The translations under genes were made by a program, and so were the position numbers. Positions 1-13,918 of a stretch of 64,000 nucleotides of DNA are shown in pieces. The DNA is from Helicostylum pulchrum. Taxonomy: Eukaryota > Mucoromycota > Mucoromycetes > Mucorales > Mucoraceae. Position 1 is the first letter of the stretch; each line of letters opens with the position of its first letter. The notes beneath the pieces were generated by a model. That model was not told the DNA's origin. It did no database searches and saw only the letters and a program-made list of their open reading frames with translations. The DNA lies in assembly GCA_025677825.1 (NCBI GenBank), contig JAIXMO010000002.1, positions 1 to 64,000 on the forward strand, in the 5' to 3' direction.

Positions 1-1284
1 AGATTCATATACGTCTCGGTGGTCAAAGGAATGCTTTGTTTTAGTAAGTTCCCTATTCTTTATCTATTATCGTCCTGTTTGATTAGACAAATCTGTCAAA
101 ATATAACACTATTTTAAAAAACAGGTATTTAATTTAAATTAATTGTTTTCTATTAAATAACTTTAATGAACCAGTTGGAATAGTTACCATGAAACGTATT
201 AATATTTTCGTTAGCTCTCTTTTTTTTTTCTTTTATTGGTTTGTATTGTGTTACCAAATTGTACATAAATATTTGCATAAGAACGCAGATCTTTTATGCT
301 ATTTAAGGAATAATAAGGTATTGTATCCGTTCTGAATTGAAAGATTTATACACGTCCAAAGCCATCCTATTTGACTCATGTATCATCTTTACAATAGTAC
401 TGAAAGTAATGTATTTTACAAGCAGAACAAAAAAAAAAGAAAAAAAGAGAAGGGAGATGGATATTATGCTGTGAAAAAAAGTTGTATAAATATTATTCGA
501 TCAAGGTGTGTGTGTGTGTGTGTGTGTGTGCATATGTATTTCTTTAATCCAGATAATAGGATAGTGTGGATTGTTTGTATCATCAGTTTACGTTGCTGTA
601 AGTATGTTTTGTTCTATAGCCTTCTATTTTGTTCTTGATCGTGATGTAATTCTTGTATCACTACAATAGGAAATGATTATAAAGAAAGTGTATCAAAAAG
701 CTTCTATGGCAATTGTTCGGTAATTAGACTGACCCTATATTTCTATTTTAAAAAAAAAAAAGAAGAAGCGACTTTTTTGAAAAAGAATATTCCATCTTTT
801 GGGTTGATCCTCCGATATACACGTAAAAAAAAAAAAAAAAAAAAAAAAAAAGAGATATTTATATATAGGCTTTATTATAACTACTTGTTTTAGATAAACC
901 AGAAACAATTAAAAAAAGAGAGATGGAAATAAACAAAATAAGGTGCCTGTGACAAAATGCTGTTGTTAGCGGAGTCATAGTCATTCGTACTTTTAAAAAA
1001 ATAATCTAATTTGTTCTTTAAACCGCTTTTTTGCGTCACAGCTTGACTTTTTTCCTTTTTCTTTTTTCCACTCCTTAAAAAGCAAAAACCATCTTTTTAT
1101 TTTTTATTTTTTTGCTTTCTTTACATAGTAACTTTATGCTCAACAACAAAATTGGATGAATATATAACAACATTTTCTTTTTTTCTTGTATCCATTTTAT
1201 AAACAAGACAACAACAACAACAACCTTTTTTTTTTTTTTTTTTTTTAATTATTTGTAAAATATTTTTCTCTTTTCAACCAAAAA
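1..1284. other. Left-edge intergenic region with microsatellites
   Basis: No gene is firmly supported. Bases 1-43 followed by GTAAGT, then a possible acceptor at 123-124 and a stop at 140-142, could be the last two exons of a plus-strand gene entering from the left, but this is weak. A (GT)n run lies at about 506-530. Long A or T tracts occur at about 825-851 and 1226-1246. The stretch before 1285 is pyrimidine-rich and presumably holds the promoter and 5' UTR of the next gene. Confidence 0.5.
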
Positions 1285-2856
1285 ATGAATACAAGCAACA
1301 ACTCTACAATAACAACAAGTCGAAATGCGTTAAATCAACAACATGTGGATCATTTCTTATCACAGTGTGGATTATCTCAGTACTATGAAACCTTTATCGA
1401 AGAAGGATTTGACAGACCCGAATCTGTAAGATAATTTTTTCATTTTAAAAATATGCTCATATAAAAAGAAAAAAATTCTGATTTTTGATTCTGTATATTA
1501 TTTTGTTTTGTTTTTTATTTGTTATATGTGTTCTTTTATTATTATCGTTCTTTTTTTATAAAAATAACTATTTATGCATTAGTTAACAGAGATTACTGAA
1601 TCTGATCTAATACAGATGCAAGTAAAACGAGGACATCGAAGAGTATGAAAAACTTAAAACAACAAAAAGTAAATATATTTTTAATAACGCATACACTATT
1701 TTTTCTTTTTTTTTTTTCTGTTACTGTAGCTACTACAAAGAGCTATTGCCAATGCAAAAGGTATTCCGTCCAGTGTACCATTAAATATTCCAGCACTTTC
1801 AAAGACACCAGAAGTGACAGGTGAGTGCAATCATCCATTTAAAGTACCATTATTTGAACCCAACTCGTCAATGGCAGGTTATTTATCAAACAATAATCCC
1901 AACAATAACAACATCCATAATAAACCAATACAACCATCAGAAGCAATGGATGTATCATTACAACTATTAGCTGGTAATAATAACTCTCCTCTTTCAACTG
2001 CAACCAACACATCATCTTCATCTTGTTCCTCTCTAACCGTAAATACACCTAATACTAATACTACAACTACAGCTACAGCTCCCAATAATACCAATGATTA
2101 TTTTCCATCGGCAGGTACGATGACACATAATACTCAAAGTGGCATGTCTTCCACTGAAGAAGAAACTGTTACAAGTGATAATGTGCATCGATTATGGAAG
2201 CGGAAATATCATCGACATGCAAAACCAGATACAAACGCTCCACTAAAACCTCCTTCCGCTTATGTCATGTTCTCAAACGACGTCAGAGCTGAATTAAAGA
2301 AGCAGAACAAGTCATTTACCGATCTTGCAAAGATCATTGGTGATAGATGGAAAAATATCTCCCCTGAAGAAAAGGAAGCCTATGAAATAAACGCCTTAAA
2401 GTCAAGAGAAGAGTATTTAAAAAAACTGGAAGAATACCATAAAACTGATTCATTTAAAGTAAATGCTTTTTTTTTTTTGTTCTTGAATCGAAAAAACTAA
2501 AATCTTGTTTCTCATTGTAGAAGTACCAACAATACATTTCTGATTTCAAAGCTGAAAATGAAGCAGCATGTAAGAATACATATACACTCACACTCACACA
2601 CGAAAAAAATTAAAACCATTCTTGTTATATAGCTCGACCAGTAGGTAGACCAAGAAAGAGACATAGAAGAGACGAAGACAAGTATGGAAGTGATGGTACA
2701 GTAAGTGATTCAACAAAACCAAGGAGGGCATCTTCCTTGTCTTCACAACCAGAAGAACAACATATGCGAACACCTTCTATATCATCTGACAATAGACAAT
2801 ATCCGTTTTATCTATTAAATGAAGAATCACCGTCAGTTACTGTTCAACCAAAATGA
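1285..2856 (+). CDS. SAM-domain plus HMG-box DNA-binding protein
   Basis: Five exons read as 1285-1425, 1583-1642, 1730-2458, 2521-2569 and 2633-2856 give an open frame of about 400 residues. The N-terminus (about residues 15-75) looks like a SAM helix bundle, with HFLSQCGLSQYYETF and then LTEITESDLIQM. A Ser/Thr/Asn-rich linker follows. A clear HMG box lies at about residues 170-245, with PLKPPSAYVMFSNDVR, the core tryptophan in IIGDRWKNISPEEK, and a basic C-terminal helix. A basic AT-hook-like RPVGRPRKRHRR follows. HMG boxes bend DNA and SAM domains mediate protein contacts, so a nuclear transcription or chromatin role is inferred. The flanks do not contain the helicase and triose-phosphate transporter that border the Mucorales sex locus, so this is probably not sexM/sexP. 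The start is the first ATG after a pyrimidine-rich leader. Confidence 0.85.
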
Positions 2857-4690
2857 TTTCCCCCCCCCCCGTATATATACGCACATAAAAAAAAAGAACA
2901 TTTCAGAAAGATTAAGAAATATTCCCCCCACACACGCGCTGCGCACGCGCACTCATCAAAATCTACCTCCCCCCTTGTCTTAAAAAATCCCCCTTTTTTA
3001 TTATATTTTATTTTTTTTCCCCAAATACAAACTTTTTTTTAAGAGTTGGATCATATCAACAACTATGAATTACTATTCAATACATATTATGACACAAGAA
3101 AACACCCTTCTTTTTTTAAATTAGTATTATTTCCTCACATCATAAAACCCAACACACTACACACTACACACTACACACTACACACACTCATATAACTTGC
3201 CCCCTTTTTTTTTGTATATGTATATATTTTTTGCTGTAATAAAAAAGGGACATTATCTCAAACTTTTGTAGTCCTGGGACGTGTCCTAATTAGATTTTTT
3301 TTTTTACATTTTATTGGATAAAAGATTTACTATTTCGAATTGCATAATAATACGAGACGGAGATGTTTTTTTTTGTCTGTTGGTGCGAGATAAACTGCTT
3401 CTAACGAACTTGTTATATTGTTCGCCCTTTTCTGCCTTTGGTATGGAAGACAACTAGCGAACCAATATCGTCTTCCAAATGGGGGTCAGAAGATACTCTG
3501 CTGATGCCGAGATAAGGTTTCCAAAAGATCTTGGATGATACAGGCTAAAAAATAGATTAGTTAACTATGGAAGACCAAACAATTTATAGCTTACGGATGT
3601 ACTCGTATTTTAACGCATGAAGACTTTTATGGGCCTGCGCCATTTTTTTCCCTTTGTATTTCGGCTTGCATTAATAGCAACTTTCTTGCTCCACACCATT
3701 GACTGAAACCAGTGTACACTTTTTGTCGTTTGGAATACTTGTGTGCTTCCAAACTACACTGAGTATATCATTCATGGTTAAGCTTTTGGGAACAAAGACT
3801 TTTGGGTTATTTGGATCCGCTGGTAAAAAAATATAGTATTCTATAAATTCACCAGCTGTACAGTGGTGACTAAAAGAAGTATAAATGTTCAATACTCATG
3901 TATTCAATTATTATGTCATATTTGTATTACAATTTCCTTTCTCACGATATTAATGCTAATTTTGTGTATGTAGAAAATAACTTTATTTTTGAATACAAAT
4001 ATTTTACAAAAGTTATTAATGGTAACGTTTAGGCATCGTATAAAATCAATATATAGTATACTTAATCTTGACTATTATTCTATAAAGTAGTTTGATAGCT
4101 TTCAAGTCATTAGATATATGTATTTAATAATAGTTCAAAATAACTTTATTCAGTATCGTCAAGCATAACCTATATCAAAGTCTGTTAAGGAATACCAACT
4201 CATTAGAATGTATAAACTGGGCACCTAAAAAGTCTTGATAGATATAAAGTTATATTTCTTCATTGTCCAACCCTACGCTCGTGACTTTCGGGATACCTTT
4301 TTGTGCTACAAAAACATTTTTTAAATTTTTTTTGAAACTTATATATAGTACGATCATCTTTTAAAGAAGCCAATGGTACACGAAGAAAATGGTAGGAATC
4401 AAATGCGCGCGCGGGTGTGGCTTATTTGAAATCAGTGGTGATCATTATTATACGTATATTTATAAAAAAACAGAGACTCCACGTGAATGAAACTCATGTA
4501 TTACAAAAAAGAAAATAATAATAATAATAATATTGGCTTTAATATATATATATGTATACAAAAAATGCGTATATGTATATATTGAAAGTGAGAGAAAGAA
4601 AAAAAAAGAGAAAGAAAGAAAAGAAAAAGCGAAAAAGAAGTGTGAATAAATATGTACAAAAGAAGAAAAAAAAGATAGTAAGGGTAAGTT
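2857..4690. other. Intergenic, low complexity, possible gene scrap
   Basis: Bases 2860-3250 are C-, T- and CA-rich 3'-flanking sequence. On the minus strand, 3892-3671 and about 3547-3417 each carry an open frame that looks protein-like (for example SVVWKHTSIPNDKK and DDIGSLVVFHTKG). I found no good splice junction joining them and no family match, so they may be remains of a decayed gene. Bases 3900-4500 show nothing coding. Bases 4501-4690 are purine-rich repeats downstream of the WWE-like gene. Confidence 0.4.
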
Positions 4691-5128
4691 CTATGATACT
4701 CTGGAGGTAATGGGTCGATAGTCAGATAGTACAAATCCGGGCGGTAATAATCTATTCATAGCAGGATCTATTTTATCATCCTCGTGTGGAGAGTATCTAT
4801 CATTGATTTCATAATGTGGTTGCATGACTCTAGATAACCGATATTTTACACCAAGATAACTTAAATAATTTGCCTTGGGAAACACGCGGACCCTTTTAAC
4901 AGAAGGAAACAATCGATCTTCAATATCAACAAATGTACCTCCTAATCCAAGCGTTTGCTCTAGTTTATATTGATTGGAGCTTGCAAAAGGAACCCATTTT
5001 GCATTAATAAACACCAACCAGGTAAAGTTATCTGCTGTTTGATGAACTGATGTACTTTTATAGTCTATAAATTTTTGTAATGCTTGTTCAAGTTGATAAG
5101 GATGATCACGAATATTAGTTATTGTCAT
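4691..5128 (-). CDS. WWE-like domain protein
   Basis: A single-exon frame of 145 residues starts at the ATG at 5128. The longer open frame upstream is purine-repeat translation and is ignored. The middle holds a WWE-like pattern: a tryptophan in FTWLVFINAKWVPFASSNQ, then a glutamate-containing LEQTLGLGG. A second conserved-looking block follows, with VKRVRVFPKANYLSYLG and YRLSRVMQP. WWE domains typically bind ADP-ribose-type ligands and occur in ubiquitin and PARP proteins, but no second domain is present here. The gene is the last of three minus-strand genes (with phosphatase inhibitor 2 and farnesyltransferase beta), about 200 bp from its neighbour. The domain call rests on motif resemblance only; the coding call is stronger than the function call. 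Confidence 0.6.
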   Translation of the reverse strand: MTITNIRDHPYQLEQALQKFIDYKSTSVHQTADNFTWLVFINAKWVPFASSNQYKLEQTLGLGGTFVDIEDRLFPSVKRVRVFPKANYLSYLGVKYRLSRVMQPHYEINDRYSPHEDDKIDPAMNRLLPPGFVLSDYRPITSRVS

Positions 5129-5327
5129 TATATGTATACTATTTAAAAAAGAAAGAGAAAGAAAGAGAAAGAGAGAAAAAAAAAGAAAAGAAAGAGGGAT
5201 TTCTTGTTCCCCACTCTCGCTTTTTTTTTTTTTACAAAGAAAAATTACAAGGTCGTACAACTTGATCTTTTTTATTTTATTTTTAAGAGCATGATCTCTA
5301 CATCATGTTATCGCTTTCCCATAAATA

Positions 5328-6023
5328 TTATTTTTCCATATCATTATTTGGCATAGAAGGTGTCGCTTCATCGTCTTGATGGCGTAAGGCAGCGCCCATA
5401 TGATAATGCATTGATCGTTTTCGAAGGAACTCTTCATGACGTTTTTTAGCTATTTAGAAAAATAAATAATCTACTAGACTCTCTCTTCTCTCTTTCTTTA
5501 GACCTTACCTTCTTCATCATCTTGATCAACTTCATCCATTTCCCAATCATCGTCACTAACAGAGACTCGACGGCGTGATTTATCGCCGTTGGATGTAACA
5601 CTACTTTTATCTGACTCTACACCACCATCCAACATAAATTCTTCAGGCTCAGCGCCAGAGCCTGCACCGAATACAATCTCTGGAATTTCTAAAACACGAA
5701 TATTTTTTACTACTGCTTTGCAAAAAACTATTTTTTAAAAAAAAAAATTACCATCCAGGTTAAGTACTTGATCAGTATCTGCGTCATAACGAACATAAGG
5801 TGTCTTTGGTTCATCCACTTTCATTGTGGAATCTTTTTGTGATTCGGTTAGTTCCAAATTAGCTTCGTCCCATCTCAAACTTTTTTTTTTTTGTTGAAAT
5901 ACTATTAGTACCACCCTTTTCTTTTCTTTTTTATATACTTTACCGAGTAGAATCTCCAGCGTTCTTGTTCTTTTTCAAAATACCCTTTACAGGTTGTGCT
6001 TTTAAATTAGGTGAATGACTCAT
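5328..6023 (-). CDS. Protein phosphatase 1 inhibitor 2 (IPP-2/Glc8 family)
   Basis: Four exons, 6023-5944, 5879-5752, 5688-5509 and 5449-5328, give 169 residues. The family's three short PP1-contact motifs are all present. These are PVKGILKK near the N-terminus, [12 protein letters not shown] followed by [13 protein letters not shown] in the middle, and a C-terminal helix [19 protein letters not shown], which corresponds to the KLHYN active-site-blocking segment. An acidic, Ser-rich region lies between. The family binds and modulates the catalytic subunit of protein phosphatase 1 (Glc7), in cytoplasm and nucleus. The gene sits about 100 bp upstream of the farnesyltransferase beta stop on the same strand. 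The acceptor of exon 2 follows a poly-A tract with no pyrimidine run, which is unusual. Assignment is by motif order; the length is normal to short for the family. Confidence 0.88.
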
Positions 6024-6124
6024 ACTTTAATAATATGCGTACAGAAAAAAAAAAAGAAAAAATACATGAACGTTTTTTTTTTTTTTATGCTTTAATTGTA
6101 TGACTGGGTTTTTACATTTTATTT

Positions 6125-7792
6125 TTATAAATCAACAGCATCTTCATCTGCAGGCAAAGCAAGACCTTGGGTATCATAAAAGTAATGAATGATATTTCTT
6201 GAAGCGCGTAAAGTGATATTGTGTACAGGATGACAAGCAGCCAAAGAGTTATTGATATCGCCTACAATCACATACTCGTTCTTACGGAACCACAGCAACG
6301 ATCTGTACCCTCCTTGACTTGTATCTACGGTCGCAGACAATTGTTGCGCCGCCATCTCGTCGTCAAAATCAATCGTATGCTGGGCTACGGACAGTCCAGA
6401 GAGACAATAACATGTATGGTAAAAATCTGTGCTTTTACCCGGCTTATCAATCAACCCTCCGTACTCTGCCTGACAGCAAAGTAAAATGTATTCCTGTAAC
6501 GCTTCTCTGTCAAATAAATAATCTTCTTGCGGTCCAAACGAACGTGTAAGCTCGGCCTTTATAATCGGGAAATCGCCTGCTCCCCAGAAAGAATAACAAC
6601 CATCGACCAGTTTATTTGTACGGCCTTGAAATCCACCTTCTAAACCCATTTGACGTCCAGCACACCAAGCCTACACAAAAAAGTAAAAAACCATTTAACA
6701 CTCACGCACACACACTCTCTCGCTTACTTTGCTTATAATACTTTACAGTTAATTTATCGAGATTTAAACGAGACATGCCACCTAGAATTTCCATTGCAGC
6801 CAACCCGCAAAACGTATACCCATTATGAGCTTCCTTTCCAGGATAAGGTCCAATACCACCTTCATAAGTCTGTGCTTTACAAATAAACTCGATACAATTC
6901 TCGGTTAATTCAGGTGTTAATAAGTTTGTCAGTGCGGCTACCGAAAGCGCACAGTAAGATCCTCGAATATCAATCTCTCCTCCTTTATGCATCGTAAATG
7001 ATCCATCGGGTTGTTTCATACTCATTAAAAACTGATACAAAGTTTCTCTTTTTTTTATGTTAGCCCTTTTTAGTATATAAAAAGGATAAGGGGTTTTTTT
7101 TCCTACCTGTTTAGAACATCATATGCTTCTTTGGTACCTGCAATGGCTAATGAATTTACAGCGGCATAAGTTGTGGCTAAATGAGCAAGTTGATCGTTAC
7201 CGCCACCATAGCCACCCGTAGGTAATTGCCATTTAGTAAATGTTGACACGGTTCTAAAAAAAAAAAAAGTTCTATTTTAGTTTGCTTTTTCTTCGTGTAG
7301 TCTCCCCCTTTTTTTGTTACCTTGCAATTAAATCATCATCAAATGGAACCTCTAATAAATCAAGCGAATGGAATATCCAATATACTAACCATGGCTTACT
7401 AGCGTCTAATACCGAAGCCCATTTTCCTAGTCCTGCCAATCCTCGTTTCAAGTACGCAATATGTTTCCTACGGTTTAACTCGATACTTTTTTTTTTTTTT
7501 TTTTTTTTTTTTGCCTTTAATAAAATATAGAGGACCGTGTATGTATATAGTTACCCGTCAATAGGTAACTTGTTCATATTGTTGGGCGCATAAGGAATGA
7601 ATTTCGCAAGCACTGATTCCTCTGTTCGTTTCTAAGTTTTTTTTTTTTACATTTAAATATAAGCAAAAAGTGAGTTCCGCTTTTTTTTTTTTTTTTTTGA
7701 TATTCTACCTGGTCAAAAGAAGTGTCGGTAGGTAATCCATCGTCTTTAAAACGTAGATTCTGTAAAGGCGTTAAACCATCAAGAACACCCAT
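6125..7792 (-). CDS. RAM1: Protein farnesyltransferase subunit beta
   Basis: Six exons (7792-7709, 7631-7555, 7485-7321, 7253-7107, 7047-6747, 6670-6125) sum to 439 residues, normal for the family. It is the catalytic beta subunit that, with an alpha subunit, transfers farnesyl to C-terminal CaaX cysteines of Ras-like proteins and fungal pheromones. The prenyltransferase alpha-alpha barrel repeats are visible: YEGGIGPYPGKEAHNGYTF and LEGGFQGRTNKLVDGCYSFW. The Zn ligands are the Asp and Cys of LVDGC and the His of DFYHTCYCLSGLSVA. The start MGVLDGLTPLQN opens the first exon, and no upstream in-frame ATG is better. It is divergently oriented to the RBBP4-like gene, with about 1 kb between them. 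Several introns carry long A or T tracts, and acceptors at 7486 and 7048 follow poly-A. Confidence 0.95.
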
Positions 7793-8809
7793 GCTCGTTT
7801 TTTTAAATCAGTTTAAATAAAATTTGGGAAAGAGAAAGAACAAAAAAAAAAAAAAGGGAGAGAGAGAGAACAAAGTAGAATGTGTGACGTTTTAGATTTA
7901 GTCTTTTTAAAATATACTACTCTTTCAATTTAACTTCCCCCTCCCCCTCTCTTTCTTTCTCTTTTCTACGGCGTGGATAAAACCTTGTATGGCGTATTAT
8001 AATACGCTATTAAACTAGAAAACACCTGTAAACTGTGGCGTTACATGTCATCCTGTCGTTTTTTTTTTTTTGTCCTACTAACATATTTACAAAAGAAATT
8101 GAACGAATTGTACATCTAAAATCACTTGTTTTTTAAGGGTGAAGAGCAAAAATTGACTTACATGCAAGGATAGAGGTACAATGGCTGTTCCTGCTTTTGG
8201 TAAAATATTCTTTGTTGTTCTTTTAGTAAACAAAAAGGAAGATCAAAAGCGTGACGCCAATTTTTTTTATTTTTTTTTTGCACTGCATATATTTGATCAA
8301 AGTATAAACCTGCTTTTTTAAAACTGGATTATACTATCTCTTAAAAGGGAGAAATTAAAAAGTGTATAGACACGGCAGCAATAACGATTAGAGGTTCCTA
8401 GATTTCAATAACGCAAAACAAAATCCAGTACAGGGAAGCTTCCTATTTGACTACATAGGCTATGATAAAGAAAGTAATAATTAGTGAAACTTGGTCAAAA
8501 TAATAATTGTTGTATGATATCAATATTTACATTTGTCGAAAAACGGACGTTCATATTTTTAAAATACAAAAACCAAGTAAATATGCTAATCTTATACGCT
8601 CTGAATATTACATAAACAAACATTACGCTTATAAATACAACGCTTGAACCGTATAACGCGTGGGGATAGTTTACTCAATTTTTTTTTTTTACCTGCAAAA
8701 TAAAAAATCAAGTGAAGTGTGACAGTCATAAATTACATATGTTTTAACCCTTTTCAAAAAACCAAAAAAACCCTGTATATTTAACTTTTCCATAAAGTTT
8801 TTTATCACC
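7793..8809. other. Divergent intergenic region
   Basis: This is the shared upstream region between the farnesyltransferase beta gene (minus) and the RBBP4-like gene (plus). It contains CT-rich and GA-rich stretches near 7840-7970 and otherwise AT-rich sequence. I see no ORF of note and no repeat family. Confidence 0.5.
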
Positions 8810-10669
<1,860 letters not shown>

Positions 10670-10750
10670 AAAAAAAATATACTTTTCCCGTGATGAAAGT
10701 ACGCTCAAGCCTTTTTTTAAAAAAAATAAACTCATTGGTGTACCAAAAAA

Positions 10751-11197
10751 TGGCAGATGATCACTCTAAAACAAAAAATTTGATTCACGTGGAATGTAAT
10801 TTCACACACAAATGGTATCATGAAAAAAGCGAAGCCTTTGATAAGTCTCTCTCTTTTTCCTATCGTATGTACGCAGAGATTTGTGTCATTATGCAGTTTT
10901 TTTTTAGGTGATAAGAATTGGAATAACCAATCATTTATATTTGTTTTATCGCGTTTCATTGATTGGATCAAACCATTACAGAGGCAATATGACCCAATGA
11001 GAAAATTATTGTTTATTCGTAACATGAAAAAAGTACATTCAGGGCTAAATATGCATAAATCTTGGTTCTCTCCCCCCTCAAGTTCCCATGAGCTTGTATA
11101 CATCTTTTTTTTTTTTTTTACTAACTATACGGTTTCAGTGAAACAAAACGTTTTCTTTAAAAAGCGTGCACGTATGTGTACTAGTGTAACTCGCTAG
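10751..11197 (+). CDS. Hypothetical protein
   Basis: The ATG at 10751 (MADDHSKTKNLIHVE) opens a frame that joins, through a GTATGT...TTTTTTTTAG intron of about 40 bp near 10867-10907, to SYRDKNWNNQSFIFVLSRF and on to KKVHSGLNMHKSW. A second possible intron (GTATAC...CTAAC...TTTCAG, about 11096-11138) would end the protein at a TGA just after it; without splicing, the frame runs to 11197. The product is about 110-140 residues with no family that I recognise, and no membrane segment is obvious. It follows the RBBP4-like gene on the same strand by about 80 bp. It could be a real small gene or part of a decayed element; the splice-consistent frame is the main support. Confidence 0.4.
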
Positions 11198-11229
11198 GGA
11201 CAACCTAAAAAGAATCTGCATTTCAAACA

Positions 11230-11481
11230 CTACCTATAAATCACATGGTCGTATACTTTTGAGAATATATCTGATGCCCGCTCTAATTTGCCGTTTTTAA
11301 AAAATTTCTTTAAAATTTGTGCTATTTTATTTGACTTTTGATGCAAAGCGTCTTTTTGGATAGAACCATCTATTTTTCTACCTTTATTAGACCATAAAAG
11401 AGTCTTCCGTAGTATAATCGGCAGTATCAGAGCGAGAATCGGGGGAGTGGTATCTTCAATTAAGGCATCAGAGTCCCCCAT
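11230..11481 (-). CDS. Small hypothetical ORF
   Basis: An 83-codon frame with a genuine ATG (MGDSDALIEDTTPPILALIL) contains a hydrophobic stretch, then a Lys-rich tail. No intron, homologous family or neighbour relation is evident. It converges on the preceding plus-strand gene. It may be chance coding in AT-rich sequence. Confidence 0.2.
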   Translation of the reverse strand: MGDSDALIEDTTPPILALILPIILRKTLLWSNKGRKIDGSIQKDALHQKSNKIAQILKKFFKNGKLERASDIFSKVYDHVIYR

Positions 11482-11976
11482 TAGTTACAATTTATATAAG
11501 CATGAGGTCATTACAAGTAAATAGAATAATCTTCTTCCATATTTAGAACAGATAAATAATTCCAGGCGATGTAAAGCAATACTCGTTAGCACCTTGAATT
11601 ATGCCTAGCAAACCTTTTGAGTAAAAGCAACTTTAGATAGTTAAAGAAACGTACCAGTAGCCTACCGTAACAAAATGCCCCCAAATATTAAGGGAAATTC
11701 GGTCGATCCAAAAAAGTGCGACGTATTCTACTACTTTTTCCGCATAAAAAGGAATCGTGTATAATAAAAATGATTAACTAATGTATATGAAACAAATAGT
11801 AAATATATCGCATATCTTTTTTTTTAACAGGTGTCTTTTTTCTTTTTCTTTGATTATGTGCAAACCTATACGGCTCTTTTTAGAGTAATGGCCATCCATA
11901 AAGGTAATATGGCACACCTTTTTTTTTAATCGACCGTGCAAATTAAACCGTACATCAAGAATTTCCCCTTGAAGTT

Positions 11977-12387
11977 ATGAACAACTCCTTCAGTCAAGTG
12001 CCAAAAAGAACTAAAGCAGTTCTAGAAGGTACACAGTGATTTTCTTCACATATTTTCCTTTATTTACAATTTGTTATAAAATCAGAAGAGGGTTATAGAG
12101 AAGACGATGATAGCGATGACTGTGTCTGTCTTGATCCTAAAAAAAACTTCTGAAATTTTTTTAACAATGCTAATGTTTAATTCAGATACTTGACTCAGGT
12201 AAAAGATCAGTACTGGGTCGACCTCGTTCGTTGCAGTACCCGCCCGAAAATTCCAAACTTACGTTGGACATGATAAGCAAATTAGAACCATCATGCAATC
12301 TGTATCATGAGTTTCCCTTGTCAAACAAACGAATTGAAGTAACAACGTTTGCTGGTACTGCAACAGAACCAAATAATGCCTGTTGAT
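11977..12387 (+). CDS. Small hypothetical protein, probable three-exon gene
   Basis: ATG 11977 gives MNNSFSQVPKRTKAVLE, then a GTACAC...ATCAG intron leads to EEGYREDDDSDDC. A second intron ending TTAATTCAG at about 12185 leads to ILDSGKRSVLGRPRS, and the frame continues through KLTLDMISKLEPSCNLYHE to a TGA at about 12387. The product is roughly 95-100 residues with an acidic patch. No family is recognised. The second donor (GTGTCT) is not canonical, so the structure is provisional. Coding-like residue use and long frame continuity in exon 3 are the support. Confidence 0.35.
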
Positions 12388-13443
12388 GCTAGATAAATGC
12401 TTCAAAATGCTCACTTATAAACCTTCATGCAGTTTTCGTGTTTTTTTCTTCTTGTTACTGTTAATTTAATTCTATAATACATAATATATTATTTTTTCAA
12501 GTAACCAACTCATAACACTTGTTATTTGTGAAAGAGATATGAATTTCGAACATGGCCTGGATGGGAAACGTCACACTGCCTGAGGCTCCCCAAAGCAATG
12601 CGTGACCAATAGGGTTGGTCAAAAATTAAGGGCAAGGTACGTAAAACAGCTCTTGAGAGAAGAGTAAAATTCTTGCTGACAGGAACGAAGAAACCAAAAA
12701 GACGTTGGAGATTCTGTGTAAAGACATTTCGACAAGTGCTGGAACATGAGCAGAACTTTCTATTCAACACAAAAAATCTTTTTTATTTGGTGTAAAAAAA
12801 AAGCCTCTTTTCTTTTAGGAGCAATAAATAGCGTATTAAGTAATATCAAAGATATGTTGCTCATCAAAAAAATTTGTTTATACTTAAAAGCTCAAGTAGG
12901 AGAGAGAGAGAGCAATAATCATCATGAGGGGTTTTAGCCCGCTCGAAATAACTTGTAACTGGTTTAAGGAGAGCCAATAAGCAGTGATCCAATGAATTTC
13001 GGGAATAAATGTGTGCATGGTTCTGCTGCTTTAGTTGAGATTTTTATTTGTTATTTTACATTGGTTTGGAATATTCCAATCAGCCATGTATGGCAAATTA
13101 CTTTATATAGTAATCAAAGATTGGAGTCCCCCCCCCCCCCAACCACCACCACCATGACGAAGTTGATAACGCGCACGTTTATATTTCTCAAAAACTAGAT
13201 AAGGTGTGACTTGATTGCTTTAGCATAAATAAAAGGGCAAAATTCGCCCTTTATTTTTTCCCTCTCTTCTCACTCACTTTTTATTTTTTCTATTAAAATA
13301 ATTCATTCTCCTCCTACTGCACTTTTTAATTCTTCCAGTAAAATTTCTAGAAAGTTGAAAATACCATATTTAAATGTTATAGTTTCTACACTGATTTCAA
13401 TAACAACAATAACAACAACAAATTCAACAAATACAATTTAAAT
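12388..13443. other. Intergenic with possible decayed insert
   Basis: Bases 12540-12740 are less AT-rich than their surroundings and open on both strands (minus frame 12770-12522, and a plus frame with LLTGTKKPKRRWRF), which suggests an old insert that I cannot identify. A C-tract lies at about 13129-13140 beside CCACCACCACC. From 13260 on, the sequence is a CT-rich leader and CAA repeats before the Ecl1-like gene. Confidence 0.4.
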
Positions 13444-13918
13444 ATGGCAGATCTCAACTGGTGTACTTCTTGTGATAATGCAGTGAGCCCATTCTCTGTA
13501 AGTTAATAAAGATTTCGTTTGTGTCATATATACTAAACCAGCTGATAAATAGGAATCGCTTTACTGCAGTGAACAATGTTTACGTGCTGATGCTCTTCGT
13601 AACCATCCATTATTAGGTTACACATATCCTGAATTCACTGATTTCCCTCGACCTAAACCTCGTTTGCAACAACAACATTATCAACATCATCATCACCAAC
13701 AACAACAGTATCATCATTCATCAACATCATCATCATCATCATACTCAAATTATTCGTCCGTGTCGAATTCACCTGCATTAACTGCTACATCGTCGCATAG
13801 TGATGCTTCTTCTATCCGATTATCATCACCGCCTAAATTCGATCTTTTACCATCAAATAACAAAATGGCGAATATTAATTACTTTTCACTGTTCTCTGGA
13901 AATACTACGGGAATCTAA
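13444..13918 (+). CDS. Ecl1-like zinc-binding protein with His/Gln/Ser-rich tail
   Basis: Two exons, 13444-13497 and 13553-13918, encode 139 residues. The N-terminus MADLNWCTSCDNAVSPFS followed by LYCSEQCLRAD has the paired C-x2-C and YCSxxC arrangement of the small fungal Ecl1/Ecl2 family. In fission yeast these proteins extend chronological lifespan and respond to zinc, sulfur and nutrient stress. The intron separates the two cysteine pairs. The rest is low-complexity: His/Gln repeats (about residues 60-80), a poly-Ser block, then RLSSPPKFDLLPS. The start is fixed by the ATG directly ahead of the Trp-Cys motif, after a CAA-rich leader. The family call depends on the short cysteine motif; other small zinc-ribbon proteins could look similar. 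Confidence 0.75.

Noticed and set aside
1839..2094. Antisense ORFs opposite the SAM/HMG gene
   Set aside because: They mirror Asn/Thr-rich coding sequence and have no protein-like motifs.
1285..2856. SAM/HMG gene as the Mucorales mating-type gene sexM/sexP
   Set aside because: The known flanking helicase and triose-phosphate transporter genes are absent, and sex HMG proteins do not carry this SAM domain.
5129..5260. N-terminal extension of the WWE-like gene
   Set aside because: The extension is translation of GAAA repeats, and the ATG at 5128 gives a normal start.
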